Part shown: positions 53,026-62,914 of the stretch, piece after piece
How the letters are laid out: every line of letters starts with the position of its first letter
Numbering within the stretch: the stretch's first letter is position 1
Assembly (NCBI RefSeq): GCF_005503365.1
Contig: NZ_SCML01000010.1
Coordinates: 1-64,000, forward strand
Direction of reading: 5' to 3'
Length of the DNA: 64,000 nucleotides
From: Hydrogenophaga sp. 2FB
GTDB lineage: Bacteria > Pseudomonadota > Gammaproteobacteria > Burkholderiales > Burkholderiaceae_C
Made by a program: the position numbers and the translations under genes
Notes under the pieces: generated by a model
Told to the model about the DNA's origin: nothing
Database searches by the model: none
What the model saw: only the letters and a program-made list of their open reading frames with translations

Positions 53026-53943
53026 ATGCGCCTGTTCCGTTCTCTCGCCTCCGGCAACCTGCGCAGCATCGTCTTCATGCTCATGGCCGTGGGCTTCTTC
53101 GCCCTCATGGACGCGGTGCTCAAGGCCCTGTCGGCGCGCTACCCGGCACTGCAGATCGCGGCCTTGCGCGGCATGACCGCGCTGCCCCTGGTCATGGTCT
53201 ACATCACCTGGCGCCGCAAATGGCGCACGGTGACGAAGATCCGCTGGCCACTGCATGTGCTGCGCGGTTTCCTGGGCATCGGCATGATCGCGCTGTTCAC
53301 GATGGGCGTGCGCGAGCTGCCGCTGTCGTCCGCCTACACGCTGTTCTTCATTGCACCGCTGCTGATCACCGCGCTGTCGGTGCCGGTGCTCAAGGAGCGT
53401 GTGCCGGCCACCCACTGGTGGGCCATTGCCCTGGGCTTCGTCGGCGTGCTGATCGCCCTGCGCCCGAGCGGCAGCGACTTGCAGGCCGGCTTCGCCACCG
53501 TGGGTGGCCTGGCCACGTTGGGCGCGGCACTGGGCTATGCGATCACGGCGATCACCGGGCGGCTGGCCAGCCGCACCGACAGCAGCGAAAGCCTGGTGTT
53601 GTCCTTGATGCTGTTCATGGCCATCGGCGCGGGCCTGCTGGCCTGGCCGCAATGGGTGGCGATTCAGCCCGGCGACGCGCCGCTGTTGCTGGCGCTGGCC
53701 GTCACCGGCTTCTGTGGCCAGCTCACCATCACCGAAGCCTTCCGCCATGGCCAGGCCTCCGCCGTGGCGCCCTTCGAGTACAGCGCGCTGGCCTGGGGCC
53801 TGGGCCTGGACTGGCTGATCTGGCACACGCTACCCGGCCCGGCCACTTGGTTGGGCGCGGTCATCATCATCGGCAGCGGGCTCTACCTGGTGCGCAGGGA
53901 AAAACGGATCACCGAGACCCACGCCAGCGGGGAACATCCCTGA
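53026..53943 (+). CDS. DMT-superfamily (EamA) transporter, 305 aa
   Basis: Ten hydrophobic helices in two EamA repeats (about 10-140 and 150-285), with PALQIAALRGM near the second helix and a positively charged cytoplasmic C-terminus. It probably exports a small metabolite. Directly follows the LysR gene. Confidence 0.88.
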   Translation: MRLFRSLASGNLRSIVFMLMAVGFFALMDAVLKALSARYPALQIAALRGMTALPLVMVYITWRRKWRTVTKIRWPLHVLRGFLGIGMIALFTMGVRELPLSSAYTLFFIAPLLITALSVPVLKERVPATHWWAIALGFVGVLIALRPSGSDLQAGFATVGGLATLGAALGYAITAITGRLASRTDSSESLVLSLMLFMAIGAGLLAWPQWVAIQPGDAPLLLALAVTGFCGQLTITEAFRHGQASAVAPFEYSALAWGLGLDWLIWHTLPGPATWLGAVIIIGSGLYLVRREKRITETHASGEHP

Positions 53944-53949
53944 GAAGAC

Positions 53950-54603
53950 TCAGCCCGCCACGGGCCACATCACGCCGGTGTCGCTCAAGATCGCGTCCAG
54001 CGGCACGTCGTGCGGTTCGGGCGTCATATCGGGCAGGTAGCCGAAGTCGTAGCCCAGCCCCACGGTGAAGGGCTTCGGTTTCAGGCTGGCCAGCGTGCGG
54101 TCGTAAAAACCGCCGCCGTAGCCCAGGCGAAAACCACCCGGGCCGTAACCCACGCACGGCACGAAGATCAGCGTGGGTTCGATGATCTCGGTGTCCTTGG
54201 GTTTGGGAATGCTGTAGGCATCCTCCTCCATCGGACAGCCCGGGTACCAAGTGTAGAACGTCAGGGTCTTGTCGACCTTGTTCACCACCGGCAGCCCGAT
54301 GCGGCGGTGCAGCCGCTGCTCCTGGGCATCCTCCTCGAGCCCGGCTTCCTGCCAGCGGAACAGCGCAGGCAAGGGATCGAACTCGCCCTTGATGGGCCAA
54401 TACGCGCCGACCACCGTGTCGGGCCGATGGATCAGCCACACCCGCATCACGCGTTGCAGCAAGTCGTTGCGCCAGGCCCGATCGGCCAGCCCCTGGCGCT
54501 TTTCGATCAGCGCCTTGCGCCACTCCATCTTGAGCGCCTTGGTCAATTCGCCATCGGCGTGACGGCCGGATTTCGGGGAACTCAAACGGTCTTTGTTGTC
54601 CAT
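53950..54603 (-). CDS. 5-formyltetrahydrofolate cyclo-ligase, 217 aa
   Basis: Converts 5-formyl-THF to 5,10-methenyl-THF with ATP. Family features: KMEWRKALIEKRQGL at the start, GAYWPIKGEFDPLP, and the C-terminal VPCVGYGPGGFRLGYGGGFY nucleotide-binding loop. It has about 25 extra N-terminal residues. Divergent from the lytic transglycosylase gene, 9 bp apart. Confidence 0.93.
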   Translation of the reverse strand: MDNKDRLSSPKSGRHADGELTKALKMEWRKALIEKRQGLADRAWRNDLLQRVMRVWLIHRPDTVVGAYWPIKGEFDPLPALFRWQEAGLEEDAQEQRLHRRIGLPVVNKVDKTLTFYTWYPGCPMEEDAYSIPKPKDTEIIEPTLIFVPCVGYGPGGFRLGYGGGFYDRTLASLKPKPFTVGLGYDFGYLPDMTPEPHDVPLDAILSDTGVMWPVAG

Positions 54604-54612
54604 AATCGGCAC

Positions 54613-56655
54613 ATGAAAATGGTAGGTACACAACTGGGGCGCGCGCAGCGCATCGATCAACCCATGCAGCGCATGCGCACGCTGGGCGCGCGACTCATTA
54701 TGGCGGTGCTGGTGTTGCCCGGTTCGCTGTTGGCACAGAGCACGGCCAATGACAGCACACTGCTCGAGATGCGCGACGCGTTCCGGCGCAACAACACCAC
54801 GCAACTGAGCACCCTGTTGCCCCGCACGCGCGGCCATGTGCTGGAGCCCTTGGCGGTGTACTGGGAAGCCAAGGCCCGGCTCGAGACGGCCAGCCCCACC
54901 GAGATTCGCGCGGCCCTCGCCCGCATGCCCGGGACCTACTGGGAAGACCGTCTGCGCAACGACTGGCTGCTCTTGCTGGGCAAAGCGCGCGACTGGCAGA
55001 ACTTCGAGACCGAACTGCCGCAGTTCCGCATGAACGACGACCGCCAGGTGCGTTGTTATGCGCTGATGCGCGAGGTGGCCGCGGGGCGCATGGCCGGCGA
55101 CGTGGCCGCGCCACAGGTGCAGGCCAACTGGCTCGCGCAACGCGATGCCGACGACGCCTGCGCCAGCGCCGCGAAGATGCTGCTTGACGGCCGGCACCTC
55201 AAGTCCCAGGTGGTGTGGCAGCGCGCGCGCCAGGCCATGGACGTCAACCGCCCGCGCGTGGCCGCGCAGGCCCTGGCCATGATCGACCCGGAACTCGCGC
55301 CGCAAGTGGACGGCATCGCCAGCGATCCCGCGCGCTACCTGGACGAACGCATCACCGCCATTCGCACCCGCACCAAGGAGCTGGTGACACTGGCCATCAT
55401 CCGCACGGCCTCCAACGACCCGGCCGCGGCCGCGCTCGAAATGGAGCGCACGCGCTGGAAAGCACAGCTCACGCAGGAAGAGCGCAGCTGGGCCTGGGGC
55501 GTGATCGGCAAACGCTCGGCACAAAAACTCCAGCCCGAGGCGCTGAGCTACTTCGCCAAAGGCGAAGACCGCTACATGGACGACGACCACCTGGCGTGGA
55601 AGGCGCGCGCCGCCATGCGCGCGGGCGCCTGGGGCAGCGTGCGCGACGCCGTGGCCGCCATGAGCGAGACCCAGCAGCGCGAACCCACCTGGGTGTACTG
55701 GAAAGCGCGCGCGGTGCAAGCGCTCAAGCTGCCCGACCTCACGGCCGCCACCGCCGAAGCCCGCACCCTGTTCGAGTCGATCGCCTCCAGCCGCGATTTC
55801 TATGAACAGCTCGCGCTGGAAGAACTCGGCCGGCGCATCGAGGCGCCGCCCGCGCCCGCACCACTCACCGCGGAAGAAACCGCCGCTGCGCGCGCCAACC
55901 CCGGCCTGGTCCGCGCGCTGGCCGCCATCCGCCTGGGCCTGCGCAGCGAAGGCGTGCGCGAATGGAACTACACCGTCGGCCTGCATGTGCCCGGCGGCAT
56001 GGGCGAACGCGAGCTGCTCGCCGCCGCCGACCTCGCCTGCCAGAACGAGTTGTGGGACCGCTGCATCAACACCAGCCTGCGCACACCCGTCGCGCAAGAC
56101 CATGCACAGCGTTTCCCGACGCCGCACCGCGCCCAGGTGACCAGCCGCGCCGCCGAGATCGGCCTGGACCCGGCCTATGTGTACGGCCTGATCCGCCAGG
56201 AAAGCCGGTTCATCACCGACGCGCGCTCGGGCGTGGGCGCATCCGGCCTGATGCAGGTCATGCCCGCCACCGCGCGCTGGACCGCCAACAAGATCGGCCT
56301 GACCACGTTCCGGCCGAATCAGATCAACGAACGCGACACCAACATCCTGATCGGCACCGCGTACCTCAAGCTCGCGCTCGACGATTTCGAAGGCTCGCTG
56401 CCCATGGCCGCCGCCGCCTACAACGCCGGGCCCAACCGCCCACGCCAATGGCGCAACGGCCCCGTGCTGGCCGGTGAAATCTGGGCCGAGAACATCCCGT
56501 TCGAGGAAACGCGCGACTACGTCAAGCGCGTGCTGGCCAACACCACCAACTACGCCGCGCTGATCGCGGGCCAACCCCAATCCCTGCGCGCGCGCCTGGG
56601 CGTGGTGGGCCCCCGCGGCGGCACCGCACAACCCGTCAACGTGGAACTGCCATGA
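54613..56655 (+). CDS. slt: Soluble lytic murein transglycosylase (Slt type), 680 aa
   Basis: An N-terminal helical superhelix (about 40-500) is followed by the SLT domain: YVYGLIRQESRFITDARSGV with the catalytic Glu, GASGLMQVMPATARW and AAAYNAGPNRPRQW. A signal peptide (ARLIMAVLVLPGSLLAQS) is best placed if translation starts at the ATG at 54664 rather than 54613. Cleaves peptidoglycan with 1,6-anhydro product formation in the periplasm. Overlaps the next gene by 4 bases. Confidence 0.93.
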   Translation: MKMVGTQLGRAQRIDQPMQRMRTLGARLIMAVLVLPGSLLAQSTANDSTLLEMRDAFRRNNTTQLSTLLPRTRGHVLEPLAVYWEAKARLETASPTEIRAALARMPGTYWEDRLRNDWLLLLGKARDWQNFETELPQFRMNDDRQVRCYALMREVAAGRMAGDVAAPQVQANWLAQRDADDACASAAKMLLDGRHLKSQVVWQRARQAMDVNRPRVAAQALAMIDPELAPQVDGIASDPARYLDERITAIRTRTKELVTLAIIRTASNDPAAAALEMERTRWKAQLTQEERSWAWGVIGKRSAQKLQPEALSYFAKGEDRYMDDDHLAWKARAAMRAGAWGSVRDAVAAMSETQQREPTWVYWKARAVQALKLPDLTAATAEARTLFESIASSRDFYEQLALEELGRRIEAPPAPAPLTAEETAAARANPGLVRALAAIRLGLRSEGVREWNYTVGLHVPGGMGERELLAAADLACQNELWDRCINTSLRTPVAQDHAQRFPTPHRAQVTSRAAEIGLDPAYVYGLIRQESRFITDARSGVGASGLMQVMPATARWTANKIGLTTFRPNQINERDTNILIGTAYLKLALDDFEGSLPMAAAAYNAGPNRPRQWRNGPVLAGEIWAENIPFEETRDYVKRVLANTTNYAALIAGQPQSLRARLGVVGPRGGTAQPVNVELP

Positions 56656-57605
56656 AAAGCGTCCTGGTCCTCGGCGGCACCGGTTTCATCGGTCGCCATG
56701 TCTGCGAAAAACTGCACCGCGAGGGTTGGAACATCACCGTGCCCACGCGCCGCGCCATCAATGCCGCGCCGGTGCAGCACCTGCCCCGCGTGACCGTGAT
56801 CGAGACCGATGTGCACGACTCCGGGCACCTGCTGGACGTGCTGTCCGGCCACGACGCGGTGGTCAACCTTGTGGCGATCCTGCACGGCAGCGAAGACGAC
56901 TTCGAGCGCGTGCACGTCGAACTGCCGCTGTCCATTGCCGAAGCCTGCGCGGCCGATGGCGTGCGCCGCGTGGTGCACTTCAGCGCACTCGGTGCGAGCC
57001 TGGACGGCCCCTCGCGCTACCAGCGCAGCAAAGCCCGCGGCGAAGAGGTGATGCGCGGCTCGGGCCTGGACCTCACCATCCTGCGCCCCAGCGTGGTGTT
57101 TGGCGCGGGCGACCGCTTTCTCAACCTGTTCGCGCGCCTGCAGGAAACGTTTCCAATCGTGCCCCTGGCCGGCGCCCAAGCGCGTTTTCAGCCGGTGTGG
57201 GTGGAAGACATCGCCAGCGCCGTGGCCACCTGCCTGCGCGATCACACGCTGCGCGTGAGCAACGTCAACGAGACCATCGAGTGCGCGGGGCCGGACGTGT
57301 TCACGCTGGCCGAACTCGTGCGCATCGCCGGGCGCTACGGCAGCCAGCAGCGCCCGGTGTGGCCGCTGCCCGCGTTCCTGGCCCGGCTGCAGGCCCTGGC
57401 CTTCGAACTCGCGCCCGGCCAACCGCTGATGAGCCGGGACAACCTGGACTCGATGTCGGTCGACAACGTCGCCACGGGGCAATACCCCGGTCTGGCGACC
57501 CTGGCCGTCACCCCGAGCAGCGTGCTCAGCGTGGCGCCCACCTACCTGGGCCAGCGCGGGGGGCGCAGCCAATTGCTGGACTACCGGCACAGCGCAGGCC
57601 GCTGA
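56652..57605 (+). CDS. NAD-dependent epimerase-like protein, complex I NDUFA9 type, 317 aa
   Basis: Rossmann motif LVLGGTGFIGRHVCEKL at the N-terminus and YQRSKARGEEVM with the short-chain dehydrogenase Tyr/Lys; then GDRFLNLFARLQETFP and FQPVWVEDIASAV. Matches the NDUFA9-like atypical SDR family, whose bacterial function is unsettled. Coupled to slt by ATGA overlap. Confidence 0.88.
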   Translation: MKSVLVLGGTGFIGRHVCEKLHREGWNITVPTRRAINAAPVQHLPRVTVIETDVHDSGHLLDVLSGHDAVVNLVAILHGSEDDFERVHVELPLSIAEACAADGVRRVVHFSALGASLDGPSRYQRSKARGEEVMRGSGLDLTILRPSVVFGAGDRFLNLFARLQETFPIVPLAGAQARFQPVWVEDIASAVATCLRDHTLRVSNVNETIECAGPDVFTLAELVRIAGRYGSQQRPVWPLPAFLARLQALAFELAPGQPLMSRDNLDSMSVDNVATGQYPGLATLAVTPSSVLSVAPTYLGQRGGRSQLLDYRHSAGR

Positions 57606-57637
57606 ACCCAAGACCGTTCTTATGGCGGGGGTTCCCG

Positions 57638-57649
57638 ATACGGGGGTAT
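57638..57649. promoter_or_regulatory. CsoR/FrmR-type operator candidate
   Basis: ATACGGGGGTAT, a G-tract flanked by ATAC/GTAT, lies 60 bp before the metal-sensitive regulator gene; a second G-tract (GGCGGGGG) lies just upstream. This is the shape of operators of the CsoR/RcnR/FrmR family. Confidence 0.6.
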
Positions 57650-57708
57650 TTTTTTGGCACACTCGACGCGCCTTTTGAATGAATACCTTTAACCGACAGG
57701 GACCCACC

Positions 57709-58047
57709 ATGACCGCCAACCCAGCCGAAAAGACCGCAAACCGAAAGCCGCTGCCCGAGCAGTTCGACGAGAACAACCCACCACTGCGCCCGGTGCAACA
57801 CCGCGACGTGGTGAACCGCCTCAAACGCATCGAGGGCCAGGTGCGTGGCTTGATCGACATGGTGGAGAAGGGGCGGGGTTGTGAGGACGTGGCCCAGCAG
57901 ATGGCTGCGGCGCGCAAGGCGATGGACAAGGCCTTCTACCGCATGATGGCCTGCTCGGTGATGGAGGCCGTGTCGATGCCCGACACCGAGGTCAAGACCT
58001 TCCGCGAAGTCGAGCGCTCGACGCGCATTCTCGAGAAATACGCTTAA
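57709..58047 (+). CDS. CsoR/FrmR-family metal- or aldehyde-responsive repressor, 112 aa
   Basis: DUF156 fold: NRLKRIEGQVRGLIDMVEKG then RGCEDVAQQMAAARKAMDKA and MMACSVMEAV. Two Cys residues (GC in the second helix region and AC in the third) are kept, but the usual His between them is replaced by a Tyr/Met region, so the ligand is uncertain. The start at 57709 has AGGGA upstream; ATG 57679 is an alternative. Confidence 0.85.
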   Translation: MTANPAEKTANRKPLPEQFDENNPPLRPVQHRDVVNRLKRIEGQVRGLIDMVEKGRGCEDVAQQMAAARKAMDKAFYRMMACSVMEAVSMPDTEVKTFREVERSTRILEKYA

Positions 58048-58159
58048 AGCACTCACCCGCCCGTCGCGGCGCGCCAGCATCAATCGCGCGGCGCACGGGC
58101 ATCAATCAGGGCACCACAACGCCCTACCATGTGGGACCATTTTCTGGAGGTCCCGTCCC

Positions 58160-58849
58160 ATGGCATTGCAGCTCTACATCGGCAACAAGAACTACTCGTC
58201 CTGGTCCATGCGCCCGTGGGTATTGCTCAAGCAAGCCGGCATACCGTTTGAAGAGGTCATGGTTCGATTCGATTCGTTCGACGTCAACTCCGTCTTCAAG
58301 AAAAACCTGCGCGCCGTCAGCCCCATCGGCAAGGTGCCGGTGCTGGTGGACGACGGCTTTGCCATCTGGGACACGTTGGCGATTGCCGAATACCTGGCCG
58401 AGCGCTTTCCCGAGAAGCAGCTGTGGCCGAAAGACATGAAAGCCCGCGCCCGCGCGCGCAGCGTCTGCGCCGAGATGCACAGCGGCTTTGGCGCGCTGCG
58501 CAACCACTGCCCGATGAACATCGAAGCCTCGCTCCCCGACGTGGGCCGCCTGATCTGGCGCGACAAGGCCGACGTGCGCGCCGATGTCGCGCGCCTGTGC
58601 GGGCTGTGGAGCGAACTGCTCGCGGCCCAGCCCACGGGAGGCCTGCTGTTCGGCAACTTCACCATCGCCGACGCGTACTTCGCCCCGGTGTGCATGCGCA
58701 TCCGCAGCTACGGACTCCCCATTCCCGCCGACCTTGAAGCCTATGTGGCGCGCGTGGCCGCGCTGCCGGGTGTGAAGGCCTGGATCGAAGACGCGCTCGC
58801 CGAGCAGGATTTCGTCGACTTCGACGAGCCATACCGGCTGGGCAGGTAA
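58160..58849 (+). CDS. Glutathione S-transferase family protein, 229 aa
   Basis: Thioredoxin-like N-terminal domain (IGNKNYSSWSMRPWVLLKQA, with catalytic-type Ser; VSPIGKVPVLVDDG with cis-Pro) and helical C-terminal domain (GLLFGNFTIADAYFAPVCMR with the N-capping box). GGAGG precedes the start. Stands alone. Confidence 0.92.
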   Translation: MALQLYIGNKNYSSWSMRPWVLLKQAGIPFEEVMVRFDSFDVNSVFKKNLRAVSPIGKVPVLVDDGFAIWDTLAIAEYLAERFPEKQLWPKDMKARARARSVCAEMHSGFGALRNHCPMNIEASLPDVGRLIWRDKADVRADVARLCGLWSELLAAQPTGGLLFGNFTIADAYFAPVCMRIRSYGLPIPADLEAYVARVAALPGVKAWIEDALAEQDFVDFDEPYRLGR

Positions 58850-58886
58850 GGAGCGGGCCGCGCCTGCGCGGCCTAAACTCCCTGTC

Positions 58887-60170
58887 ATGAAAACTTATCT
58901 CGTGGGCGGCGCGGTGCGCGACGCGCTGATGGCGCGTTCCGCCGATGCGCCCACCGTCTCGCACGCGGACCGCGACTGGGTCGTGGTGGGCGCCACGCCC
59001 GAGGCCATGGCGGCCGAGGGCTTTCTGCCCGTGGGGCGCGACTTCCCCGTCTTTCTGCATCCGCAAACGCGCGAGGAATATGCGCTCGCCCGCACCGAAC
59101 GCAAGACTGCGCCGGGCTACCACGGCTTTGCGTTCCATGCCGATCGCGGCGTGACGCTCGAAGACGATCTCGCGCGGCGCGACCTCACCATCAACGCCAT
59201 GGCGGTGGACGCCCAGCATGCGGACCATCCGGCCAACGCCCCGCTGATCGACCCGCACCACGGCCTGCGCGACCTGCAGAACCGCGTGCTGCGCCACGTC
59301 ACCAGCGCCTTTGCCGAAGACCCGGTGCGCATCCTGCGGCTCGCGCGTTTCGCGGCGCGCTTTCCCGACTTCTCGGTGGCGCCCGAAACCGTGGACCTGA
59401 TGCGCCAGATGGTGAGTGGCGGAGAGGTCGATCACCTGGTGGCCGAGCGCGTGTGGCAGGAACTCGCGCGCGGCCTCATGGAGCAACAACCGAGCCGCAT
59501 GCTGGCGGTGCTGCGCGAATGCGGCGCGCTGCAACGCCTGCTGCCCGAGGTGGACCGCCTCTGGGGCGTACCGCAACGCGCCGACTACCACCCCGAGGTC
59601 GACACCGGCGTGCACCTGATGATGGTGCTGGACATGAGCGCGCGCCTGGACGCGCCACTGCCCGTGCGCTTCGCCTGCCTGTGCCACGACCTCGGCAAGG
59701 GCACGACACCCGCGGACGTGCTGCCGCGCCACATCGGCCACGAAGAACGCAGCGCGCGCCTGCTCAAGGGCGTGTGCGAGCGCCTGCGCGTGCCCACCGA
59801 GTGCCGCGAACTGGCCGATGTGGTGGCGCGCGAGCACGGCAACGTGCACCGCAGCGGCACCTTGAACGCCGCCGCGCTGGTGCGGCTGCTGGAGCGCTGC
59901 GATGCGCTGCGCAAGCCCGCGCGCTTCCAACAAGTGTTGCTGGCCTGCGAATGCGACGCGCGCGGCCGCCTCGGCATGGACGAGCAGTCTTACCCGCAGC
60001 GCGAACGGCTGGCGCAAGCGCTGGCCTCGGCGCGGTCGGTGGACACCGCGGCTGTGGCCGCGCAGGCCCAAGCCGATGGGCTGACCGGCGAGCACGTGGG
60101 CAAACGCATTCACAAGGCGCGCATCGCGGCTGTGGCGCAGGCCATGGGCGAGGACACCGCGGACGATTGA
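58887..60170 (+). CDS. cca: Multifunctional CCA-adding tRNA nucleotidyltransferase, 427 aa
   Basis: Class II CCA enzyme: YLVGGAVRDALM, DRDWVVVG (DxD), RRDLTINAMA and EDPVRILRLARFAARF. A C-terminal HD phosphohydrolase domain (LCHDLGKGTTP, with HIGHEE) makes it the multifunctional gammaproteobacterial/betaproteobacterial form with 2',3'-cyclic phosphodiesterase and phosphatase activities. Confidence 0.95.
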   Translation: MKTYLVGGAVRDALMARSADAPTVSHADRDWVVVGATPEAMAAEGFLPVGRDFPVFLHPQTREEYALARTERKTAPGYHGFAFHADRGVTLEDDLARRDLTINAMAVDAQHADHPANAPLIDPHHGLRDLQNRVLRHVTSAFAEDPVRILRLARFAARFPDFSVAPETVDLMRQMVSGGEVDHLVAERVWQELARGLMEQQPSRMLAVLRECGALQRLLPEVDRLWGVPQRADYHPEVDTGVHLMMVLDMSARLDAPLPVRFACLCHDLGKGTTPADVLPRHIGHEERSARLLKGVCERLRVPTECRELADVVAREHGNVHRSGTLNAAALVRLLERCDALRKPARFQQVLLACECDARGRLGMDEQSYPQRERLAQALASARSVDTAAVAAQAQADGLTGEHVGKRIHKARIAAVAQAMGEDTADD

Positions 60171-60274
60171 GCCTTCGCCGCGAACGTCAAGCGGCGCCAG
60201 AGTCTCTCACCCACGGGGTGGGTTAAACGATTTCTCACGTTATGAACCCGCTTACCCTGTTACGGTAGTGACAG

Positions 60275-61018
60275 ATGAGCACACTTCCAAAACTGCTGAC
60301 CGACCGGTCCGCGCTGTTTCTGGACTTCGACGGCACGCTCGCCGATCTGGCGCTGCGGCCGGATGCGGTGGAGGTCCACCCGGCGCTGGTGGCGCTGCTG
60401 AACAGCCTGCAACAACGGCTGGACGGCGCGCTGGCGCTGATCACGGGCCGCGCCCGCGAAGACCTGGAGCCCATGCTGGCCTCGCCCTGGCCCTGGCCGG
60501 CGGCGTTCGAGCACGGCGCGGTACGCCTGTCCTACCAGGGCGATGCGGTCACCTCGCGCCCCGAAGGGCTGACCCGCGCCATCGCCGCCGCCGAACACCT
60601 GGTGGAACGCCACAGCGGCCTGCTGCTGGAGCGCAAGCAGACCTCGATGGCGCTGCACTACCGGCTCGCGCCTTCACTCGAAACGCTGTGCGTGAACACA
60701 CTGACCCGCGCCATTGCCCATGCGCCGGACCTGCAGCTGCTGCGCGGCAAAGCCGTGGTGGAGGTGAAATCCACCCGCGTGAGCAAGGGCTCGGCGATCG
60801 AGGCCTTCATGCAGGAAGCCCCCTTCAAGGGCCGCGTGCCCGTGTTCGCGGGCGACGACGTGACCGACGAGGCCGGCTTTGCCGTGGTGCAGCGCCTGGG
60901 CGGCGAAGGCATCAAGGTGGGCGATGGCCCGACGCGCGCGCGCCACCGCTGCCCCAGCCCCGAAGCCTTGCGCGCCTGGCTGGCCGACGCCCTTCTCCTT
61001 CCCAACACCACGCCATGA
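60275..61018 (+). CDS. otsB: Trehalose-6-phosphate phosphatase, 247 aa
   Basis: HAD-type motifs LFLDFDGTLADLALRPD (nucleophile DFD), TGRAREDLEPML, the K-rich KGSAIEAFM region and FAGDDVTDEAGF. Dephosphorylates trehalose-6-phosphate made by OtsA encoded downstream. Its stop overlaps the GH15 start (ATGA). The 104-bp gap before it contains a small CCCAC-GTGGG hairpin. Confidence 0.93.
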   Translation: MSTLPKLLTDRSALFLDFDGTLADLALRPDAVEVHPALVALLNSLQQRLDGALALITGRAREDLEPMLASPWPWPAAFEHGAVRLSYQGDAVTSRPEGLTRAIAAAEHLVERHSGLLLERKQTSMALHYRLAPSLETLCVNTLTRAIAHAPDLQLLRGKAVVEVKSTRVSKGSAIEAFMQEAPFKGRVPVFAGDDVTDEAGFAVVQRLGGEGIKVGDGPTRARHRCPSPEALRAWLADALLLPNTTP

Positions 61019-62826
61019 ACATCCCCGGTTTCGCTCCTCCCGCCGCCGCTTCGTTGTCTCTGGGCATGGTGGGCAATTGCGCGTTCAGCGCCCTGATCGA
61101 CCCACACGGCCGCGTGGTCTGGAGCTGTCTGCCACGCTTCGATGGCGACCCGGTGTTCCATGCCCTGCTGGGCGGTGACGACGCCGAACAAGGCGCTTTC
61201 GCGATCGAGATCGAGAACCTGGCCCATGCCACCCAGCGCTACGAGCACAACACCGCGGTGCTCGTCACCGAACTCTGGGACCGCGATGGCAATGGCCTGT
61301 CCATCACCGATTTCGCGCCACGCTTTCTCTCGCGCAGCCGCTTCTTCCGGCCCACCCAACTGGTGCGCCGCGTGCGCCCGATCAAGGGCACACCGCGCAT
61401 GCGCGTGAGCCTGTTGCCGCGTTTCGACTGGGGCCGCACGGTCCCCACCATCACCTCGGGCAGCAACCACATTCGCTATGTGGGCGAAGGGCAGGTGCTG
61501 CGCCTGCACACCGACGCGTCCATCAGCCACGTGCTGTCGCGCGAGCCTTTTCTGCTCGTGCGCGAGCACAACTTCATCTTCGGCCCCGACGAAACGCTGG
61601 AGGCGGGCATCGGCGACACCGCGCGCCACTTCGAACAGGAAACCCTGTCCTACTGGCGCAACTGGACCCGCCGCCTGGCCATTCCGCTGGAGTGGCAGGA
61701 AGCCGTGATCCGCGCGGCCATCACACTCAAGCTCTCGCTGTACGAAGACACCGGCGCGATCATCGCGGCCATGACCACGAGCATCCCGGAAGCGCCGGGC
61801 AGCCAGCGCAACTGGGACTACCGCTATTGCTGGCTGCGCGACGCGTTCTTCGTCGTGCGCGCGCTCAACAGCCTCTCCGAAGTGGGCACGATGGAGGACT
61901 ACCTGCGCTGGCTGGCCAACGTGGTCGTGGGTGCGGGCGGCGGCCACATCCAGCCACTGCACGGCATTGGACTGGAACGCGAACTGCCCGAGCGCATCTG
62001 CGACACGCTGCCCGGCTACCGCGGCATGGGCCCAGTGCGCGTGGGCAACCAGGCGCAGGAACATTTTCAGCACGACGTGTACGGCAACATCGTGCTTGCC
62101 GCCGCACAGGCCTTTCACGACCAGCGCCTGCTGCACCGCGCAGGACGCACCGAGTTCGAGCAACTGGAGCGCGTGGGCGAGCGCGCGGTGCGCATCTACG
62201 ACCAACCCGACGCCGGCATGTGGGAGCTGCGCACCCGCGCGCGCGTGCACACCAGCTCGGCCCTGATGTGCTGGGCCGCGTGCGACCGCCTGCACAAGAT
62301 TGCGCGCACGCTGAAACTGCCCGACCGCGAGGCCTACTGGGGACGCCACGCCGAGACCATGCGCGAGCGCATCCTGCGCGAGTCGTGGAACGAAGAACGG
62401 CAGGCCTTTGCCGAAAGCTTTGGCGGGCGCGACCTCGACGCCAGCGTGCTGCTGATGGCCGAGGTGGAAATGATCGATCCCAAGGACCCGCGCTTCATCT
62501 CCACGCTCGAAGCCCTCGAGAAACACCTGGGCGATGGCCCGTTCATGCGCCGCTACGAAGCGGCCGACGATTTCGGCAAGCCCGAAACCGCTTTCAACAT
62601 CTGCACGTTCTGGCGCATCGACGCGCTCGCGCGCATCGGCCGCGTGGACGAGGCGCGCGCGATTTTCGAAACCATGCTCGCCGCGCGCAACCCGCTGGGC
62701 ATGCTCTCGGAAGACACGCATGCCACCACGGGCGAGATGTGGGGCAACTATCCGCAGACGTACTCGATGGTGGGCATCATCAATGCGGCGGTGCGGCTCT
62801 CGGCCCGCTGGGACAGCGTCATATGA
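61015..62826 (+). CDS. Glycoside hydrolase family 15 protein (glucoamylase/trehalase-like), 603 aa
   Basis: N-terminal beta-sandwich domain (about 10-230) and an (alpha/alpha)6 catalytic barrel: RNWDYRYCWLRDAFFVVRAL is the family hallmark, with QPLHGIGLERELPE and NICTFWRIDALAR further on. Between otsB and otsA, so it may act on trehalose or related alpha-glucans; several bacterial GH15 proteins in such clusters are trehalases. Substrate not provable from sequence. Confidence 0.92.
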   Translation: MNIPGFAPPAAASLSLGMVGNCAFSALIDPHGRVVWSCLPRFDGDPVFHALLGGDDAEQGAFAIEIENLAHATQRYEHNTAVLVTELWDRDGNGLSITDFAPRFLSRSRFFRPTQLVRRVRPIKGTPRMRVSLLPRFDWGRTVPTITSGSNHIRYVGEGQVLRLHTDASISHVLSREPFLLVREHNFIFGPDETLEAGIGDTARHFEQETLSYWRNWTRRLAIPLEWQEAVIRAAITLKLSLYEDTGAIIAAMTTSIPEAPGSQRNWDYRYCWLRDAFFVVRALNSLSEVGTMEDYLRWLANVVVGAGGGHIQPLHGIGLERELPERICDTLPGYRGMGPVRVGNQAQEHFQHDVYGNIVLAAAQAFHDQRLLHRAGRTEFEQLERVGERAVRIYDQPDAGMWELRTRARVHTSSALMCWAACDRLHKIARTLKLPDREAYWGRHAETMRERILRESWNEERQAFAESFGGRDLDASVLLMAEVEMIDPKDPRFISTLEALEKHLGDGPFMRRYEAADDFGKPETAFNICTFWRIDALARIGRVDEARAIFETMLAARNPLGMLSEDTHATTGEMWGNYPQTYSMVGIINAAVRLSARWDSVI

Positions 62827-62914
62827 AGGGGTTTTCCGCTGGTGGGTGTGTTGGCGCACCGACCCTGGGCCTGAAACGGGGTACACCACACCACCTTCAC
62901 AAGAACGGGATTGA

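Noticed and set aside
53950..56631. Long minus-strand open frame (893 codons) opposite the lytic transglycosylase gene
   Set aside because: It is the antisense shadow of slt in GC-rich DNA; only the 53950-54603 part is a real gene (the cyclo-ligase). The remainder reads as Gly/Ala/Arg/His-rich nonsense.
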